Of a stretch of 40,358 bases of DNA, positions 1-8,210 are shown in pieces (position 1 is the first letter of the stretch; every line of letters begins with the position of its first letter). The position numbers and the translations under genes were made by a program. The DNA is from Deltaproteobacteria bacterium. Lineage in GTDB: Bacteria > Bdellovibrionota_B > Oligoflexia > Oligoflexales > Bog-1112. The notes beneath the pieces were generated by a model. It was not told the DNA's origin, ran no database searches, and saw nothing but the letters and a program-made list of their open reading frames with translations. Location: contig CANJLI010000016.1 in NCBI GenBank assembly GCA_947475005.1, forward strand, positions 1 through 40,358, in the 5' to 3' direction.

Positions 1-2
1 GT

Positions 3-119
3 TTTGCATGGATCAGTCGACAGCGACGACTTGCTAAAGATTTTGAACGAGAGGTAAATAATCAGGAAGCTATGATCTATATAGCAATGTTGAAAATCAT
101 GCTCGGCCGTATCCGGTAA
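3..119 (+). pseudogene. C-terminal end of an IS5-family transposase (cut by window edge)
   Basis: Reading from base 3 gives 38 codons and a TAA at 117-119. The peptide starts FAWISRQRRLAKDFE and ends with a hydrophobic helix followed by GRIR. This is the classical C-terminus of IS5/IS427-type DDE transposases, which carry a W-x-x-R-x-R-R-L-A-K-D-E/F-E signature followed by a helix (family knowledge). Only the tail lies in the window, so it cannot be told whether the gene is intact upstream. An IS-end-like sequence follows at 142-176, consistent with this being the end of an element abutting the lipoate-ligase-like gene. Confidence 0.75.
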
Positions 120-141
120 AGCATAATTTTTTAACTATACA

Positions 142-176
142 GGCTCTTAAGGAAGCACCATTCGTAGGTATCCCCA
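142..176. repeat. IS terminal repeat, right end of the IS5-like element
   Basis: The sequence CTTAAGGAAGCACCATTC and its flanks lie between the transposase tail and the stop codon of the lipoate-ligase-like gene. It is a diverged relative of the ends of the IS4-type element at 15599-15633 and 17112-17146 and of the solitary copy at about 10971: about 23 of 28 aligned positions agree. The inner end of the minus-strand gene begins four bases later, so the IS sits directly at its 3' end. Confidence 0.55.
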
Positions 177-179
177 ATC

Positions 180-851
180 TCATCCCCCCTTGCGCAGCAA
201 ATACGGCACATGTCCGAGATCGGGAGCTACTAGTTCTTCCCCCAGCTCTGCTTGCAAAAAATGAGGCAGCTGGGTGGCAAGATGGGTCTGTACCTGCGGG
301 GGTGTCATGGGAGTTTGTGCACCTAGGAACGTGACGAAGTCCCCGTGACGTCGGCCCTCTCGGTAGTCAGGTTCTTTGCTGGGGTGTTGCAAGTACGTAT
401 CGATCAAGGTCAAGCCCTCGTCCACGAGCAGAGAGGCTTGAAAGAGCAGGTACTGTTTGCTGCGAAAGAGAGAGGAGCCACAGACCTTGCGTTCCTCGTA
501 GGTAAGATCGCTAATGCCCTGCTGGGAGAGCTTGCCAGAAAGTCCTGGAAAGCCTGCTTCTAAGCACGAAATCATCCCCCGATTGATTCCCTGAAAATAG
601 TGATCGTTGCGATAGAGATGTGCCACCCATATCCCAACGGAGACCACCACACATCCGGGGTAGAGCACCACAGTGCCTCCGCCTCCGTAGCGCTTGAGAA
701 TTTCAACCCCATCTCGCCTGCAGGATTCGACTTGTACTTCGGTTTCAGGTCGGTTGCTGCTGCCTAAGACCACCTTTACAAAATCAGGGATCCATGTGGT
801 GAGAAAGAAAGGTTGTGCACACTGCGCTAGCACGCAATCATCGATCCACAT
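180..851 (-). CDS. Lipoate-protein ligase A-like (BPL/LPL fold) protein
   Basis: 223 residues. The fold signature of the biotin/lipoate ligase family is visible: VVLGSSNRPE at about 28-37, then RYGGGGTVVLYPG in the position of the RRxSGGGAVYHD lipoyl-AMP-binding loop, then DLTYEERKVCGS, which carries the lysine expected in the GRKxSG motif. It probably transfers lipoate or octanoate to E2/GcvH lipoyl domains in the cytoplasm. It could also be one of the many non-catalytic or LipM-like paralogues, since the GGGG loop and VCGS are non-standard. It is the last gene of a minus-strand run, 10 bp after the mgtE stop. The ATG at 851 is preceded by a G-rich patch. The stop lies beside an IS end, so the native C-terminus may be trimmed, although the length is only slightly short for the family. 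Confidence 0.75.
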   Translation of the reverse strand: MWIDDCVLAQCAQPFFLTTWIPDFVKVVLGSSNRPETEVQVESCRRDGVEILKRYGGGGTVVLYPGCVVVSVGIWVAHLYRNDHYFQGINRGMISCLEAGFPGLSGKLSQQGISDLTYEERKVCGSSLFRSKQYLLFQASLLVDEGLTLIDTYLQHPSKEPDYREGRRHGDFVTFLGAQTPMTPPQVQTHLATQLPHFLQAELGEELVAPDLGHVPYLLRKGG

Positions 852-861
852 GGGGGCCCCG

Positions 862-2232
862 TTACTGGAAAGGTACGAATTTCATCATCAGAAGGAAGAT
901 ATTAAACAAAATGAGAATCCCCGATAAATCCACCAGGGTCGAAATAAAAGGGGAGGAAACGACAGCTGGGTCTAATTTCAATGCTCGAAACAGAAAGGGT
1001 AGCATGGAGCCAGAGAGCACCCCAAAGATCACGACACAGACCAAGGACATGGAGATCACAATCCCAATGCGGGGATCGAGGCCCCAAATGCTGGGTAGAA
1101 AGTAACCGATAGAAGCTAGGCAAAGGCCCAGCAAAAGACCTACAGCCATCTCTCTACAGAATACACGCCAAGCGTCTTGGGTACTGATCTCATTCAAAGC
1201 CATCCCTCGAATCACCAAGGAGGCGGATTGGGTACCGGAGTTACCCCCTGCTGCAATAATCATAGGCAAGAAGAACATGAGGAAACTCCACTGCGAGAAA
1301 GTGTCCTCATAGTTTCGAATGGCATGGCCGGAGAGGAATCCGCTGAGAAATAGCACTGCGAGCCAACCCACCCGTTTGCGTACCATGGTAAGAATAGGTG
1401 TTTGAAAGTACGAATATTCGAGGACGGCTTGCCCCCCGAATTGTTGGATGTCTTCGGTAGCTTCTTCTTCTGCCACATCGAAAACGTCATCTGCAGTCAC
1501 GATCCCCACCAAGACACCCTTGTCATTCACCACGGGCATGTAGTTGCGGTCATACTTTCGAAACAACTCCACCGCTTCCCCACTCTCCTGGAAAGGCGTG
1601 AGGGTCACATGGGTTTGCTTCATCACCTGGGAAATTGGGAGATTGGCAGGGTCTGAGAGGATAAGGGAGGCGAGACTTACTTCCCCCATCAACTCCCCTT
1701 TGGTATTGGTCACAAACAAGTAGTGCAAAAACTCTGGGGGAATGGAGGTCTTCCACCGGATAGACTCTAAGGCCTCTGCTACAGTCATGTAAGGGTCCAG
1801 AGCTAGAAAATCCGGGGTCATCAATCGTCCCACGGAATCTTCTGGATAGCTCAGCAGTTGACGGGCAATGCTCTCTTCTTCGGGGTCGAGGCGTTGCAGG
1901 ATCTGGTCCCTGGTTTCCGTCGTCACGTTTTCCAAGAGCTTAGTGCGGTTATCCGGCTCCATCTCGTTGACAAAAGAGGTTACGATTTCATCAGGCAGCT
2001 CTTCCACAAGCTCAACCTGTCGCTCCTCTTCGATATAGGAAAATAGGTCCGAGCGACGGTTACGAGGCACCAGTCGCAAGAGTGCCACGCAGATATCGAG
2101 GGGGGCTTCAGATAAAAACTCTCCAATATCAGCTTGTTCAGCTTCTTTAAAAGTTTTACGTAGGGTTTTAAAGTCCCGCAGCTCTAACAGTTTAATCAGC
2201 TTGTCAGCGCTAGGTAGGGTGCTTTGGCTCAT
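862..2232 (-). CDS. mgtE: MgtE-type magnesium transporter
   Basis: 456 residues from the ATG at 2232, which has an AGAGG ribosome site about 6 bases upstream. A longer reading from 2316 would overlap most of the preceding gene's end and lacks such a site. Domain order fits MgtE. An N-terminal superhelical domain (about 1-125) carries paired LEL/LSEAP repeats and an LPDEIVTSFVNEM stretch. Two CBS domains (about 130-255) follow, including YMPVVNDKGVLVGIVTADD. A C-terminal five-helix membrane domain (about 290-456) contains the conserved AAGGNSGTQSASLVIRG pore motif. It is a Mg2+ channel gated by cytoplasmic Mg2+ through the N and CBS domains. It overlaps the 3' end of the aminopeptidase gene by 23 bp, so the two are probably co-translated. 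No M-box leader is visible because the gene sits inside the operon. Confidence 0.93.
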   Translation of the reverse strand: MSQSTLPSADKLIKLLELRDFKTLRKTFKEAEQADIGEFLSEAPLDICVALLRLVPRNRRSDLFSYIEEERQVELVEELPDEIVTSFVNEMEPDNRTKLLENVTTETRDQILQRLDPEEESIARQLLSYPEDSVGRLMTPDFLALDPYMTVAEALESIRWKTSIPPEFLHYLFVTNTKGELMGEVSLASLILSDPANLPISQVMKQTHVTLTPFQESGEAVELFRKYDRNYMPVVNDKGVLVGIVTADDVFDVAEEEATEDIQQFGGQAVLEYSYFQTPILTMVRKRVGWLAVLFLSGFLSGHAIRNYEDTFSQWSFLMFFLPMIIAAGGNSGTQSASLVIRGMALNEISTQDAWRVFCREMAVGLLLGLCLASIGYFLPSIWGLDPRIGIVISMSLVCVVIFGVLSGSMLPFLFRALKLDPAVVSSPFISTLVDLSGILILFNIFLLMMKFVPFQ

Positions 2233-3307
2233 GGGTAACCTCTGTTTTTGGCCTGCATAACAGATCCAAGGCCTCAAAAGGATCCGTTGATTTCTTGACC
2301 TCTTGCGATAAGGCATTCAGAAAAAAACCAACGTGAGGATCCGACAAACAATGATGAGCGCGAGAGAACCGTTCCAAATCGGGGGAATATAAATGATTGG
2401 CTAACACTCGCGCGTTATTCCATTCTTTTTTGCCCACAAAGTCAATCAATTTAAAGGGAGGCTTCTCTTTCGAGACAAAAAGGTCAAACACCTTCTTCTT
2501 CTCTGCAAGTCGTTTTTCTGGAGATAATTCCGGTGTTGCGTAGAGCGCTTTTAAGCGCTCGTTCAAGCGAGAAAGCCAGGTGAAAAATAGTCTTTGATCG
2601 TCACCCTCTTGAAGATACTCGGTTTTTTCTTTTTCCATATGCAGCGAGCTCAGATATTGCCTCGTCAACACATCCCCCACGTATGTGGCCAAGGCCTCAT
2701 TGAAGGGCACCTGGTCCGGTACCCAGAGGGTGCGGTGTGTCAATTCATGGAAAAATAAATTGCATAGCGAAGAAAAGGAATCGTGGAGCATGGGCTCATA
2801 GATGGGATCCTCCAACCACCCTAGACTCGAAAAGGCGCCTACCCCTGTGGTGTAAACATCATAGCCTTCTTTTTGGTACTCGCTGGCGGCTTCATCTCGG
2901 AGGGCTTTGGAAAAGAACCCTTTATAGGGCACAGAGCCTACGATGGGAAACCACCAGGTCACCGCTTCAAGTCGGTCTGCATAGGCAACCTCTAGGAGGT
3001 AGGAGACGACGTCCTTCTTGTCTGCAATGAAGTACCTATAGGCCCCCTTCGTGTGAAGTCCTTGCTCTTGGGCATAGGCAATGATTTTATCCACCGATCG
3101 GAGCTTTGCCTTGGTGGGCTCTGCTATGGTTGGATCTTGGAGCACCTTTTCTACAGGCTGTCGGGAGACGTAGGACTTTGTATACTCCACGGCAACACGA
3201 ACGGAGTAGCAGGATGCCCAAAACGGGCAAAAGAGTACCAGGAGCCAGAGGAGCGCTCGTGGTGCTCTCTTAGGGCTTGCTCGATATGGATTCCAATGCC
3301 AACACAC
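2210..3307 (-). CDS. Putative lipoprotein aminopeptidase (PF10023-like)
   Basis: 365 residues from a GTG at 3307 with a clear AAGGAG six bases upstream, so the 38-bp overlap with ileS is real. A hydrophobic N-terminus (ALLWLLVLFCPFWASC) ends at a cysteine followed by YSVRVAVEYTKSYVSRQPVEKVL. This is where the PF10023 'predicted aminopeptidase' family has its lipidated cysteine and conserved start. The zinc motif HELTH is at about residue 188, followed by the family signature of FNEALATYVG. It is probably a periplasm-facing outer- or inner-membrane lipoprotein metallopeptidase; its substrate is unknown. The lipobox is atypical (W at -3), so lipidation is inferred. It is translationally coupled to ileS upstream and mgtE downstream. 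Confidence 0.8.
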   Translation of the reverse strand: MCWHWNPYRASPKRAPRALLWLLVLFCPFWASCYSVRVAVEYTKSYVSRQPVEKVLQDPTIAEPTKAKLRSVDKIIAYAQEQGLHTKGAYRYFIADKKDVVSYLLEVAYADRLEAVTWWFPIVGSVPYKGFFSKALRDEAASEYQKEGYDVYTTGVGAFSSLGWLEDPIYEPMLHDSFSSLCNLFFHELTHRTLWVPDQVPFNEALATYVGDVLTRQYLSSLHMEKEKTEYLQEGDDQRLFFTWLSRLNERLKALYATPELSPEKRLAEKKKVFDLFVSKEKPPFKLIDFVGKKEWNNARVLANHLYSPDLERFSRAHHCLSDPHVGFFLNALSQEVKKSTDPFEALDLLCRPKTEVTHEPKHPT

Positions 3308-6300
3308 AAGACACTCCTTCTATGTTGTAGCTTTGGGTGTACTTGTACGTACACTCCCCGTGTGCACGCATCAGATGCAATTGTACGCACAAGGTCTCTT
3401 CCATAATCATCTCTCGATGGGTCTCTATAGCTTCTGCTAACTTGTGGGGTACCAAGATTTCCAACCGAATGCGATCGGAGACCTGTAATTGAGATTCCTT
3501 GCGCAAATTTTGAATGCGACTGATGATCTCTCGTGCGTGTCCTTCACTTACCAGCTCTTCAGAAAGGTCCATATCAAATAATAAAGTGAGAGTACCGTCG
3601 GAGGCAACCGCTTTTTCCGCCTTTGGTCTGCGCTCGATCAGGAATTCTGTCTCTACCAATTGATGCTCGAGGAATGGGTACGTTGTGTCTTTTCGAAGTT
3701 GTGTTAAAAATGCCCGCAACTCTTTTTGGCTGGCATTGAGTTCAGAGAGTTTCTGTCGTAGAGCTCCCAGGTCTTTGCCTAGTTTTTTCCCGAGAATCAG
3801 CAAGTTGGGTTTGATTTCCAAATCGACGTATTCGGTTTCATCGGTGGAGATTTCTACCCGTTTCACATTCAATTCGGTTTGCACCAATCCGACGATATCT
3901 TGCATCAGTTGGGCTTGGGTCTCATCTACTGCAATGATATGCAGAGCGGAGAGGACTTGCCTGGTTTTCAGTTGATGCTTTTGTCGCAAGCCCCGTCCCA
4001 AGTTTACAATCGATTGCATCAATTGGATTTGAGTCTCGAGCTTGGTGTCTCGACTTTCTCGATTGGGGGTTGGAAAGTCGCACAAGTGTACGGAAGAGGG
4101 AACATTGTCCCCAAAACCTTCTGTGAGGCTTTGGTACAAGTGCTCTGAAAGAAACGGAGCAAAAGGCGCCATGGTTTTGGAAAAAGTGACGAGTACATAG
4201 TAGAGCGTACTGTACGCTTTTTGTTGCTCTTCACTGATGCCACTTTGATCGGAGGCACCCCAAAAGCGTCGTCTCGTTAATCGAATGTACCAGTTTGTCA
4301 AATTTTCAATAAACGAAGCGAGACAAGGTACCACTGCATACAGTCTGTAGGCATCCATGTGCGTTTCGATTTCAGCTAGCAGTGTCTGTACATTGGAGAG
4401 AATCCATCGATCCAATGTGTGATCGGTTTCGGGAATATTTCCTTGGGCCTGCTGTACCGTGGGTTTCCATCCATCAGCTGTGGCATAGGTTGCTAAGAAG
4501 CTATAGGCATTCCAAAGCGGCAAGAGCATAGAGCGGATGATATCTTTCACATCTTTGTCGGAGAAGACCAGATCGTCTGCTTTGAGAAGCGGTGAATTGA
4601 GCATATACAACCGTACACTGTCGGCTCCATAGGTGCCCCAGAGGGTTTCCGGTGGGGTGTAGTTGCGATGTCGTTTTGACATTTTTTTCTTGTTTTCATC
4701 CAAAATGACGCCGTTCACCACGACGTTGCGAAAGGCTGGCTTATCAAAGAGTGCACAGGCTAACACTTGCAAGGTATAGAACCACCCTCGGGTTTGGTCC
4801 AATCCCTCTGCAATAAAATCTGCAGGAAATCCTTTTGTGAAGGCATCTTCGTTTTCAAAAGGGTAATGTTTTTGGGCATACGGCATAGACCCAGATTCAA
4901 ACCAACAGTCGAAGACGAAAGATACAGGCTCCATGCGACCTGTACATTGGGTGCAAGTAAAGTGTACGTCTTGCAAACTGTGCAGGTGGATATCGGGCAG
5001 CGTTTTGGAGGATCGAGCTTCTAAGGACGTGATGCTGCCAAAGACTTCGATATGGGAGGAGTCTTGCGCACAAATCCAGACAGGAAGGGGAGTCCCCCAG
5101 AATCGGTTGCGACTGATGGCCCAATCTCTCGCATTCTTTAGCCACGTACCCATTCGACCATCGCGAATGTGAGCGGGTACCCAGTTGACGAGTTGGTTGT
5201 TTGCCACCAGTCGGTCGGATAATTTCTCCACAGATACGTACCAAGACGGTACCGCTCGGTACATCAATGGGGTGTTGGTGCGCTCATCGAAGGGATAGCT
5301 ATGCACGAGGGTCTCGTGACGGACCAGTGTGTTTTTTTCTTTTAAAAATTTGCAAATCGACTTGTCAGCTTCCTTAAAGGAAAGACCTGCAAAGTCAGGC
5401 ACCTGACTTGTGAAAACTCCGTTTTCATCTAAGGGATCTACGGGAGAAATCCCGTGGGTCTGACAGGTTGCGAAGTCATCTTCTCCAAAGGCAGGGGCTT
5501 GATGCACGATGCCGGTTCCGTCCTCTATGGTGACGAAATCTCCATGCAGCACTACAAAGGCCTTGGGGTGGTTGTGGAAATAGGGAAACAACGGCTGATA
5601 GGTCTTGCCTACTAGCTCTTTGCCCAAGAAGGTTGAGACGATGTCGTAGCCTTGGGTCTCTTTGGTATACAACCGAGGTAAGGCATGGGTAGCTAAGATC
5701 CAGAGTTCTTGGGTTTCGTGGTCACGTACTTTGACGTATTCCACTTTTTCGTGCACAGCCAAGGCAAGGTTCGACGGTAATGTCCAGGGTGTGGTGGTCC
5801 AAGCCAGAAGATGGGCATCTTCCTCTTGCAGAGCAAATTTGACGGTTACAGCAGGATCTTGGAGCTGCTGGTAATTTTGGTTGGCTTCAAAGTTGGACAC
5901 CACAGACGCTGTACGAGGCGAGTAGGGTACGACCTTGAACCCTTGATAAATAAGGCCTTTTTTATACAATTCAGCAAACACCCACCAAACGGACTCCATA
6001 AAGTCCCGGTCCATGGTGCGGTATTGATGGTCCCAGTCCACCCATCGACCCATGCGAGCGATGGTTTTTTGCCATTCCTGGGTGTAGTGCATCACACTCT
6101 CTCGGCACATTTCGTTGAAAGTAGCGATCCCCATGCGTTCGATGTCAGGGCGCCCTTTTAGGCCCTCTCGCTTTTCAATCTCAAATTCCACGGGCAATCC
6201 GTGGCAATCCCAGCCAAACCGGCGCTCAACTTGATAGCCACGCATGATCCAATACCGAGGTACGGCGTCCTTCGTCGTATTTGCCAATAAATGCCCGTAA

Positions 6301-6458
6301 TGTGGCAGGCCGTTGGCAAAGGGAGGGCCATCATAGAAAGAAAATGTCGGGGCGTCCTTGCGCCAAGCATTCTGTTTGGCAAAGATATCTTCCCGGTTCC
6401 ATGCCGCTAATACAGCTTCTTCCATACGAGGAAAGTCAATCTCAGTAGGTATTCTCAT
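3270..6458 (-). CDS. ileS: Isoleucyl-tRNA synthetase, eukaryote-like type 2
   Basis: 1062 residues; charges tRNA-Ile with isoleucine in the cytoplasm. Class I signatures: PHYGH at 52-56 in FYDGPPFANGLPHYGHLLA, and KKKMSKRHRNY near residue 600. The N-terminal motif with GLPHYGH and the MSKRHRNY loop match the IleRS2 (eukaryote-like, mupirocin-insensitive) clade rather than the IHIGHALNK/KMSKS form of typical bacterial IleRS1 (family knowledge). A CP1 editing domain follows the first motif, with TTTPWTLPSNLAL visible. The long C-terminal region is helical and lacks the zinc-finger cysteines of type 1. The ATG at 6458 has no strong ribosome site. It heads the minus-strand run ileS, aminopeptidase, mgtE, lplA-like. 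Confidence 0.97.
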   Translation of the reverse strand: MRIPTEIDFPRMEEAVLAAWNREDIFAKQNAWRKDAPTFSFYDGPPFANGLPHYGHLLANTTKDAVPRYWIMRGYQVERRFGWDCHGLPVEFEIEKREGLKGRPDIERMGIATFNEMCRESVMHYTQEWQKTIARMGRWVDWDHQYRTMDRDFMESVWWVFAELYKKGLIYQGFKVVPYSPRTASVVSNFEANQNYQQLQDPAVTVKFALQEEDAHLLAWTTTPWTLPSNLALAVHEKVEYVKVRDHETQELWILATHALPRLYTKETQGYDIVSTFLGKELVGKTYQPLFPYFHNHPKAFVVLHGDFVTIEDGTGIVHQAPAFGEDDFATCQTHGISPVDPLDENGVFTSQVPDFAGLSFKEADKSICKFLKEKNTLVRHETLVHSYPFDERTNTPLMYRAVPSWYVSVEKLSDRLVANNQLVNWVPAHIRDGRMGTWLKNARDWAISRNRFWGTPLPVWICAQDSSHIEVFGSITSLEARSSKTLPDIHLHSLQDVHFTCTQCTGRMEPVSFVFDCWFESGSMPYAQKHYPFENEDAFTKGFPADFIAEGLDQTRGWFYTLQVLACALFDKPAFRNVVVNGVILDENKKKMSKRHRNYTPPETLWGTYGADSVRLYMLNSPLLKADDLVFSDKDVKDIIRSMLLPLWNAYSFLATYATADGWKPTVQQAQGNIPETDHTLDRWILSNVQTLLAEIETHMDAYRLYAVVPCLASFIENLTNWYIRLTRRRFWGASDQSGISEEQQKAYSTLYYVLVTFSKTMAPFAPFLSEHLYQSLTEGFGDNVPSSVHLCDFPTPNRESRDTKLETQIQLMQSIVNLGRGLRQKHQLKTRQVLSALHIIAVDETQAQLMQDIVGLVQTELNVKRVEISTDETEYVDLEIKPNLLILGKKLGKDLGALRQKLSELNASQKELRAFLTQLRKDTTYPFLEHQLVETEFLIERRPKAEKAVASDGTLTLLFDMDLSEELVSEGHAREIISRIQNLRKESQLQVSDRIRLEILVPHKLAEAIETHREMIMEETLCVQLHLMRAHGECTYKYTQSYNIEGVSCVLALESISSKP

Positions 6459-6656
6459 AGAAAAAATCTCGGGTTGGCATGACGAATTTAGTTATCGTGA
6501 AGGTGAAAAGTAAAACGATCCGCCCTCAGTGGCAAGGTAAAGTTTGGCCTCTTCCTTTTTGTTGAAAAATCAACTAGTTACTTTTTTTAAGGGAAACCAG
6601 CTGCGCAGTCAATGTCGTTAAGTTAAGCCAGAAGTAGTCTCCCCTCAAGTGTTTCA

Positions 6657-7340
6657 TCAGTATTTCGCCGACCTTCTTGTTTTCCGCCATTTAGCGCTAG
6701 GTTTATAGCTAACCCGAGGAAAACTCCTTCCTCCATAGGCTTTGTATATTCCTCGTTTTATATAACGTTGAAGGCAATCAATCAGGGAAAAATGGACATT
6801 TCCTGAAAGTAGCTCTGGCAGAAGGAGAACGACCGTAGAGATCGTGTGCCGCCGGTTGTACTTACGCGTTGTTTTTTTTCTAGAGGTTGAATTTTTTGTC
6901 AGGGTATTGGGTTTGGTCCGTTTAGGGCTTGGCATTTTTGTATGAACTTCGAACCAACGGCTTATAGAGCAAAGGAATAAAGACGTGTAGAGCTCTTGCA
7001 TGATTCCGTTTTTCGTTTTGGAATGAAAAAACTCAAACTGGAAGTCTTGTTTCAAGGTTTTGAAAAATTCTTCGATGCCCCATCGTTGATGATACAACTC
7101 CTTTAACGACTCACGGGTAAACGAGCTAGAGTCAAGCAAACTCGTTACCAAAACGTAGTCATTGTCTTCAATGGTATAGCGGACCACTCGTACGTAACCA
7201 CACCAGCCCTTTTTCTCTCGATTAATATAACAAAGGCTATCAAGTTCAGTGCTTTGCATGAATTCTTCAAATTCTTTGAGTTTACAGCTAGGGACCCGCA
7301 TAACAAAATCAACCTTCTTCTCCAAGAAGGCCCCCATCAT
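6657..7340 (-). CDS. IS4-type transposase, C-terminal frame (OrfB)
   Basis: Up to 227 residues. It carries the third catalytic residue inside a YHQRWGIEEFFKTLK motif (Y-2-R-3-E-6-K), diagnostic for IS4-family DDE transposases. A basic tail follows (SPKRTKPNT, KKTTRKYNRRH). Its first in-frame ATG overlaps the stop of the N-terminal frame. In a full-length protein it would follow directly on DRGFF as SAEMMGAFLEKKVDFVMR, exactly the expected family sequence. Translation therefore probably depends on a -1 frameshift at the T7 run at 7350-7356 rather than on independent initiation. Alternatively the element carries a one-base deletion in that run and is dead. Confidence 0.85.
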   Translation of the reverse strand: MMGAFLEKKVDFVMRVPSCKLKEFEEFMQSTELDSLCYINREKKGWCGYVRVVRYTIEDNDYVLVTSLLDSSSFTRESLKELYHQRWGIEEFFKTLKQDFQFEFFHSKTKNGIMQELYTSLFLCSISRWFEVHTKMPSPKRTKPNTLTKNSTSRKKTTRKYNRRHTISTVVLLLPELLSGNVHFSLIDCLQRYIKRGIYKAYGGRSFPRVSYKPSAKWRKTRRSAKY

Positions 7341-7918
7341 TTCTGCAGAAAAAAACCCCGGTCGAGGGTCAAAATGTCCCCTTCTTGCAGGTAACGTAAA
7401 TGATGGCGAGCTGCTCGCCTCTCATCTAAATGGCGAAGCAAAAAGGCCTGATGAGGAATCTCTAGTTTTAGTTGATACAGCATGGTCAATAAGCCTTGGG
7501 GGTAATGGCTTTTCTTAGAAGGGCTCTTATATTTTTTGGATTGAAAAGCATGTGGCAGCGTAATTCGAGAGCCATCTACGGCAAATATCCTTCTAGACTT
7601 CCATAGATACTTCTTATCGTGCGTATCATGTTGACTGAGGCTGAAACGAAAGATCTCTCGTATCAATTTCCAATCAAATCTTTTGCGAGCCTGGGATACC
7701 GCCGAACTGGATACTTTGAAGGCGTCTCCTGCGGCGTGCATGAGGTGAACTAGCGCGGTTTGCACCCCGCCAGGACGTTCGCTCCATACAAGCCGCACGA
7801 GTATATGCAGCAGCTGCAACGTGTTGAGCTTTCTACTCCGCTGGACCCACTTCTCATCTATTTTCAAACATAGGCTGGATAAGTCTTTTAAAAATTGTCC
7901 GATTTGTTGTATTTTCAT
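7337..7918 (-). CDS. IS4-type transposase, N-terminal frame (OrfA)
   Basis: About 193 residues from the ATG at 7918; a TTG at 7954 is possible but less likely. It contains the first catalytic Asp in FAVDGSRITLP and the second in LTLDRGFF, then ends a few codons later (LQK, TGA). The N-terminal half holds a helical DNA-binding region (QLLHILVRLVW, SSAVSQARKRF), as in IS231/IS4 relatives. The frame break lies at GGT TTT TTT CTG, with seven consecutive T on the coding strand. Confidence 0.85.
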   Translation of the reverse strand: MKIQQIGQFLKDLSSLCLKIDEKWVQRSRKLNTLQLLHILVRLVWSERPGGVQTALVHLMHAAGDAFKVSSSAVSQARKRFDWKLIREIFRFSLSQHDTHDKKYLWKSRRIFAVDGSRITLPHAFQSKKYKSPSKKSHYPQGLLTMLYQLKLEIPHQAFLLRHLDERRAARHHLRYLQEGDILTLDRGFFLQK

Positions 7919-8062
7919 CTTTGTCTGTTTTCCTCGGTTGTTTAAGCGCTCCAAGTAAAACAGACACCCTTGCCTTTTTCCTTAAAAATCAACAAAATAC
8001 ATACGCGCCATGAACTACACCTTAACTTAACGACATTGCCTGGGTAGTTACCTTTATAAAAT

Positions 8063-8116
8063 GCTTTCGGCAAATATTTTCGAAATTGGACAGATCGGTA
8101 AAAAGTATGTCATAAA
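8063..8116 (+). promoter_or_regulatory. Duplicated upstream region, copy 1, candidate promoter
   Basis: The segment from GCTTTCGG through CAGATCG is identical to 9174-9207 upstream of the second paralogue. It contains an inverted TTCG...CGAA pair and TTGGAC (8086-8091), followed 19 bases later by CATAAA (8111-8116). The equivalent in copy 2 is TTGGAC-19-TATAAA. Conservation of this block, while bases between it and the genes vary, suggests a shared promoter or operator. The spacing is long for a standard sigma-70 promoter. Confidence 0.4.
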
Positions 8117-8210
8117 TTTCAGCCGGTTAAAATTTATAGTAAAAACTTGATTCCGCGCTCACGCCCCCCTATTCTCCATGAAAATTTATTGTTTTGTGAA
8201 GGAAAACTGA

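Larger units (their letters stand above)
6610..8038 (-). mobile_element. IS4-superfamily insertion sequence, copy 1 (1429 bp)
   Basis: Bounded by perfect 18-bp inverted repeats: CAATGTCGTTAAGTTAAG at 6610-6627 and its complement at 8021-8038. The transposase is encoded on the minus strand in two overlapping frames. A second copy begins at 40297 and is identical over the 62 bases visible. The left flank of both copies is GGAAACCAGCTGCGCAGT, a sequence that also forms the loop of the hairpin at 32753-32819. The ten bases flanking left (GCTGCGCAGT) and right (CCTGGGTAGT) agree at 7 of 10 positions, so a clean target duplication is not seen. Confidence 0.92.

Noticed and set aside
6555-6595. Hairpin GTTGA-AAAA-TCAAC followed by T7 as a terminator
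   Set aside because: No plus-strand gene ends there, and it lies upstream of ileS. The T run more likely belongs to the palindrome flank at the IS.
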